In this document: piece after piece, positions 60,815 through 64,000 of the stretch
Layout of the letters: each line of letters opens with the position of its first letter
Numbering within the stretch: position 1 is the first letter of the stretch
Assembly (NCBI GenBank): GCA_002484335.1
Contig: DLJQ01000002.1
Location: 1-64,000 of the forward strand
Length of the DNA stretch: 64,000 bases
Reading direction: 5' to 3'
Source of the DNA: Flavobacteriales bacterium UBA7612
GTDB taxonomy: Bacteria > Bacteroidota > Bacteroidia > Flavobacteriales > Weeksellaceae
Position numbers and translations under genes: made by a program
The notes under the pieces: model-generated
Seen by the model: only the letters and a program-made list of their open reading frames with translations
What the model was told of the DNA's origin: nothing
Database searches by the model: none

Positions 60815-62572
60815 GTGAAATCATTACAAAAATTAAATAAATTTTTATGGAAGTATAAATGGAGAATTTTATTAGGCTTCATTTTTACAATTTGTGCCAA
60901 TTGGGTACAGGTATTTTCCGTAACTTATATTCGCGAGGCGATTAATACTGTAGAAGAATTACTCCGTAATTTTAAAAAGAATGGTACAGATAATTTAGAA
61001 ACATTAAAACAAGGATTAATGTATGCTAGTTTAGCATTTTTCTTTTTTAAAGTTTTAGGAGGAATATTAACAGTTGGAACAAGACAAATGATTATTGTAG
61101 CATCTCGTTACATTGAATTTGATTTGAAGAATGTGATTTATGATAAATATCAAAAATTATCATTGTCATTTTATAAGAAGCATAAGACTGGTGATCTTAT
61201 GAACCGAATTACAGAAGATGTAGGTTTGGTGCGTATGTATCTTGGACCAGGAATAATGTATCCGATAGATTTAATTTCTAGAGTTATAATTATTGCTTAC
61301 TTTATGCTGAAAATTGATGAAGAATTAACGTTATACACTTTAGCTCCTTTACCTATTTTATCAGTATTAATTTATAATGTTGCTAAAAATATAAATAAAA
61401 AGAGTAAAAAAGTACAAGAACAACAATCTACAATATCTTCTTCTGTACAAGATACATTTGCTGGTATTAGAGTTATTAAATCATTTAATTCAGAATCATT
61501 TGTAAAATCAAAATATAAAGAAGAAGCAGATGAATATCAAAAGAGAGCTCTTAATTTAGCACAAATACAAGCAGCATTTGGCCCTTTAATGGTAGTTGTA
61601 GTAGGTGTGAGTAATTTAGTTATTCTTTATTTAGGAGGATTAAAGTATATTGCGGGAACAATGGATATTGGTTCAATAGCTCAGTTCTTTTTATATTTAA
61701 ATATGCTTATTTGGCCATTTACTTCATTAGGTTGGATAACAATGGTTGTACAAAGAGCAGAGGCTTCTATGTTTAGGATTAATGAATTTTTAAATGCGGA
61801 AACTAATGTAGATAATAATCCTAGAAAAGAACATCTTGTAAAAGGTAAAATAGAATTTAGAAATGTATCATATGTTTATGAGAATACAGGAATAAAAGCA
61901 TTAGATAATGTTTCTTTTACAATTAATAAAGGAGAAACTTTAGCTATACTTGGTAAAACAGGATCAGGTAAAACAACAATTGCTTTACTTATAGCTAGAT
62001 CTTTAGAACCTACATCTGGAGAAATATTGATTGATGGAGAAAATATCAATAATCTTACAGTAGATTCTATTCGAGAAAGTATTGGCTATGTTCCACAAGA
62101 GGCATTTTTATTTTCTGATTCATTAACAAATAATATTTTATTTGGTTCTAATGAAATTGAAGAAACCATTGCTGAAAAATTTGCAAGAAAAGCTGTTGTT
62201 CATGATAATATAGATAACTTTAAAGAAAGATACGAAACTGTTGTCGGAGAAAGAGGTGTAACACTTTCAGGAGGTCAAAAACAACGTGTTTCTATTGCTA
62301 GAGCTCTGGTTAATGATCCAACTATTTTAATTTTTGATGATAGTTTATCTGCTGTCGATACAGAAACAGAGGAACAGATTTTAAATAATTTATCTTCTGA
62401 AATAGAAGGAAAAACAACTATAATTATTACTCACCGTGTTTCTTCAGCTAAACAAGCAGACCAAATTTTAGTTTTAAAAGACGGACATGTATTAGAGAAT
62501 GGCTCAAACACAGAACTACTAAATAAGAAAGGATATTATTACGAATTATTCAATAAACAACTTTTAGATTAA
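60815..62572 (+). CDS. ABC exporter, fused permease and ATPase (MsbA-like)
   Basis: A 585-residue half transporter with a GTG start. Six membrane helices lie in about residues 15-315, followed by the ATPase: Walker A LGKTGSGKTT (about 385), Q-loop YVPQEAFLF, signature LSGGQKQRVSIARAL (about 488), Walker B ILIFDDSLSAVD (about 510) and switch His in IITHRVS. It forms dimers and exports lipids, peptides or drugs. The GTG is preferred because no later Met gives the first helix. Confidence 0.93.
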   Translation: MKSLQKLNKFLWKYKWRILLGFIFTICANWVQVFSVTYIREAINTVEELLRNFKKNGTDNLETLKQGLMYASLAFFFFKVLGGILTVGTRQMIIVASRYIEFDLKNVIYDKYQKLSLSFYKKHKTGDLMNRITEDVGLVRMYLGPGIMYPIDLISRVIIIAYFMLKIDEELTLYTLAPLPILSVLIYNVAKNINKKSKKVQEQQSTISSSVQDTFAGIRVIKSFNSESFVKSKYKEEADEYQKRALNLAQIQAAFGPLMVVVVGVSNLVILYLGGLKYIAGTMDIGSIAQFFLYLNMLIWPFTSLGWITMVVQRAEASMFRINEFLNAETNVDNNPRKEHLVKGKIEFRNVSYVYENTGIKALDNVSFTINKGETLAILGKTGSGKTTIALLIARSLEPTSGEILIDGENINNLTVDSIRESIGYVPQEAFLFSDSLTNNILFGSNEIEETIAEKFARKAVVHDNIDNFKERYETVVGERGVTLSGGQKQRVSIARALVNDPTILIFDDSLSAVDTETEEQILNNLSSEIEGKTTIIITHRVSSAKQADQILVLKDGHVLENGSNTELLNKKGYYYELFNKQLLD

Positions 62573-62631
62573 TAATTTTATATTTTTTAATAAAAATTAA
62601 TTTAAAATAGCAAATTGTTTGTATTTTTTTT

Positions 62632-62639
62632 TAGTTTTG
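62632..62639 (+). promoter_or_regulatory. -7 element (TAGTTTTG) of the DUF3276 gene
   Basis: An exact TAnnTTTG match 37 bases before the ATG at 62677. A TTG at 62615-62617 lies only 14 bases upstream, shorter than usual, so the call is tentative. Confidence 0.4.
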
Positions 62640-62676
62640 TTAGGATATATTTAACAACTAAACCTAAATTTGATTT

Positions 62677-63063
62677 ATGAATAATTTAGAAAACCAAGAA
62701 AAGGTGGATGCAGAAGGAGTGTTTTCCAAAGTATTAAGGGCTGGCCGTAGGACATACTTTTTTGATGTCCGAGAAACAAGAGCAGGTGATTATTATTTAA
62801 CTATCACAGAAAGTAAGAAAAATACACAAGATGACGGAGCTGTCTTTTATAAGAAGCATAAGATATACTTGTATAAAGAAGATTTCGAAAGTTTTAAAGA
62901 TATGTTATCTGAAACAACAGATTTTGTATTTTCACAAAAAGGACAAGAAGTAATTTCTGAAAAGCATCAAAAAGATTTTGATGCTAAGAAAGAATATAAC
63001 TTAAATAAGACTGAAGAGAATAGTACAGAATCATTTACTGATATTGATTTTGATGATATATAG
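62677..63063 (+). CDS. DUF3276/PUR-alpha-like nucleic-acid-binding protein
   Basis: A 128-residue protein with a single PUR repeat (about residues 12-88): VFSKVLRAGRRTYFFDVRETRAGDYYLTITESKK, then KHKIYLYKEDFESFKDMLSE. Such repeats bind single-stranded DNA or RNA in Bacteroidetes and spirochaetes. An acidic tail (about 105-128) follows. It is a short, highly conserved phylum protein with unknown target. A terminator follows. Confidence 0.88.
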   Translation: MNNLENQEKVDAEGVFSKVLRAGRRTYFFDVRETRAGDYYLTITESKKNTQDDGAVFYKKHKIYLYKEDFESFKDMLSETTDFVFSQKGQEVISEKHQKDFDAKKEYNLNKTEENSTESFTDIDFDDI

Positions 63064-63094
63064 TTTAATTAAATTATATATTTAAATAAAAACT

Positions 63095-63130
63095 AAAATC
63101 CCTCTCTAACTAAAATTAGAGAGGGATTTT
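63095..63130 (+). terminator. Terminator of the DUF3276 gene
   Basis: The stem AAAATCCCTCTCTAA/TTAGAGAGGGATTTT (63095-63109 and 63116-63130) with a 6-base loop and a T tract, 31 bases after the stop. Confidence 0.9.
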
Positions 63131-63148
63131 TATTTAATGGAATAAAAA

Positions 63149-63172
63149 AAGCTCTCAATTAATTGAGAGCTT
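63149..63172 (-). terminator. sucC terminator
   Basis: The palindrome AAGCTCTCAATT/AATTGAGAGCTT. On the minus strand it is followed by a T tract (A tract at 63144-63150), 26 bases after the sucC stop. Confidence 0.85.
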
Positions 63173-63198
63173 AAAATATTATAAAAAAACTAATATTA

Positions 63199-64000
63199 TT
63201 AGTTTAATAATTCTTTTACTTTATCTGCAGCGTTTTGTAAAGTAATAGCTGAATGAACTTGTAAACCAGATTCATCAATCATTGTTTTAGCGATTTCAGC
63301 ATTTGTACCTTGTAAACGAACGATAATAGGAACATTTATTGCATCTCCCATGTTTTTGTAAGCATCTAAGATACCTTGAGCAACACGATCACAACGAACA
63401 ATACCTCCAAAAATGTTAACTAAGATAGCTTTTACATTTTCATCTTTTAAGATAATACGGAAAGCTTTTTCAACACGCTCAGCATCAGCAGTACCTCCAA
63501 CATCTAAGAAGTTAGCAGGATTACCACCTGATAATTTAATAATGTCCATAGTAGCCATTGCTAAACCAGCTCCATTAACCATACATCCTACATTACCATC
63601 TAATTTTACAAAATTTAAACCAGCTTCTCCAGCTTCAACTTCTGTAGCATCTTCTTCTCTTGTATCACGTAAAGCAGCAATATCTGGATGACGGAATAAA
63701 GAGTTGTCATCAATTGTTACTTTAGCATCAACAGCGATAATTTGATTATCAGATGTTTTAAGAACTGGGTTAATTTCGAACATAGATGCATCAATAGAAA
63801 CATATGCATTGTATAAAGCAGTAATGAATTTAACTCCTTCTTTGAAAGCGTTTCCTGATAATCCTAAGTTAAAAGCAACTTTACGTGCTTGGAAACCTTG
63901 AATACCTACAGTAGGATCAATTTCTTCTGTAAAGATTCTTTCTGGAGTTTTTTCAGCAACTTCTTCAATATCCATACCACCTTCAGTAGAATACATAATC
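63199..64000 (-). CDS. sucC: Succinyl-CoA synthetase beta subunit, C-terminal part (cut by window end)
   Basis: The 3' part of sucC; the reading frame is open at the right edge, so about 130 N-terminal residues lie outside. The TCA-cycle enzyme makes ATP or GTP from succinyl-CoA. Seen are FEINPVLKTSDNQIIAVDAKVTIDDN (end of the ATP-grasp domain, metal site), GNVGCMVNGAGLAMATMDIIK, NFLDVGGTADAERV and LVNIFGGIVRCDRVAQGI (CoA-ligase domain). A Met near 63996 is internal and is not the start. The alpha subunit gene is not in the window. Confidence 0.95.
   Translation of the reverse strand, partial: IMYSTEGGMDIEEVAEKTPERIFTEEIDPTVGIQGFQARKVAFNLGLSGNAFKEGVKFITALYNAYVSIDASMFEINPVLKTSDNQIIAVDAKVTIDDNSLFRHPDIAALRDTREEDATEVEAGEAGLNFVKLDGNVGCMVNGAGLAMATMDIIKLSGGNPANFLDVGGTADAERVEKAFRIILKDENVKAILVNIFGGIVRCDRVAQGILDAYKNMGDAINVPIIVRLQGTNAEIAKTMIDESGLQVHSAITLQNAADKVKELLN

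Noticed and set aside
1..64000. CRISPR arrays, tRNA or rRNA genes, insertion sequences, prophage
   Set aside because: No regularly spaced repeats, cloverleaf-like sequences, transposase, integrase or phage structural genes were seen in either strand.

Overview
The window comes from a low-GC member of the Bacteroidetes, most likely order Flavobacteriales (a Flavobacteriaceae or Weeksellaceae genome). The evidence is the -7 promoter consensus TAnnTTTG with a TTG box about 20 bases upstream, the near absence of Shine-Dalgarno sequences, the long Bacteroidetes form of NusB, the DUF1573 and DUF3276/PUR proteins, an RprXY-like two-component pair, and proteins that resemble Flavobacteria throughout. 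Genus cannot be fixed from the sequence alone. No rRNA, tRNA, CRISPR array, phage or insertion sequence was seen.

Layout. Positions 1-12 kb hold an accessory and stress block of single genes: a chloramphenicol acetyltransferase-like enzyme, a beta-propeller lactonase, a ClbS/DfsB-like protein, a GNAT, an SDR, an AraC-type and three Crp/Fnr-type regulators, a split YeeE/YedE sulfur transporter, a D-lactate-dehydrogenase-like enzyme, a phosphoesterase, a periplasmic asparaginase and an AhpD-like protein. Positions 12-31 kb are mainly housekeeping: lepA, an rtcB-prfH ribosome repair and rescue operon, a membrane acyltransferase, aspartase, a DEAD-box helicase, methionine and threonine/glycine enzymes, a two-component system with a PepSY protein, pcm, tpx, and NAD-dependent and PLP enzymes. 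Positions 31-56 kb are one large surface-polysaccharide locus. It has rfbB/rfbA for dTDP-4-keto-6-deoxyglucose, a Wzm/Wzt-type ABC exporter, about fourteen glycosyltransferases, acyl- and acetyltransferases, a VioA-like sugar aminotransferase and an ATP-grasp/HAD-like fusion. This locus contains at least three damaged genes and several strand switches, as expected of a fast-changing glycan locus. Positions 56-64 kb return to conserved genes: RprXY-like kinase and regulator, coaE, yajC, DUF1573, nusB, an ABC exporter, DUF3276 and the 3' two thirds of sucC.

The most interesting signal is upstream of rtcB-prfH. A strong promoter is followed by a 26-codon leader ORF and an intrinsic terminator. 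Four short segments can pair as 1:2, 2:3 and 3:4, the classic logic of a translation-coupled transcription attenuator. Because RtcB and PrfH deal with damaged, stalled ribosomes, a leader that opens the operon when ribosomes stall would be a direct damage sensor. I do not recognise this arrangement as described.

Other signals are a 153-bp dispersed repeat placed only at gene 3' ends, two long perfect AT-rich palindromes (54 and 42 bp), palindromic candidate operators beside Crp/Fnr genes, and a palindrome in the sugar locus that puts a -7 element on each strand.
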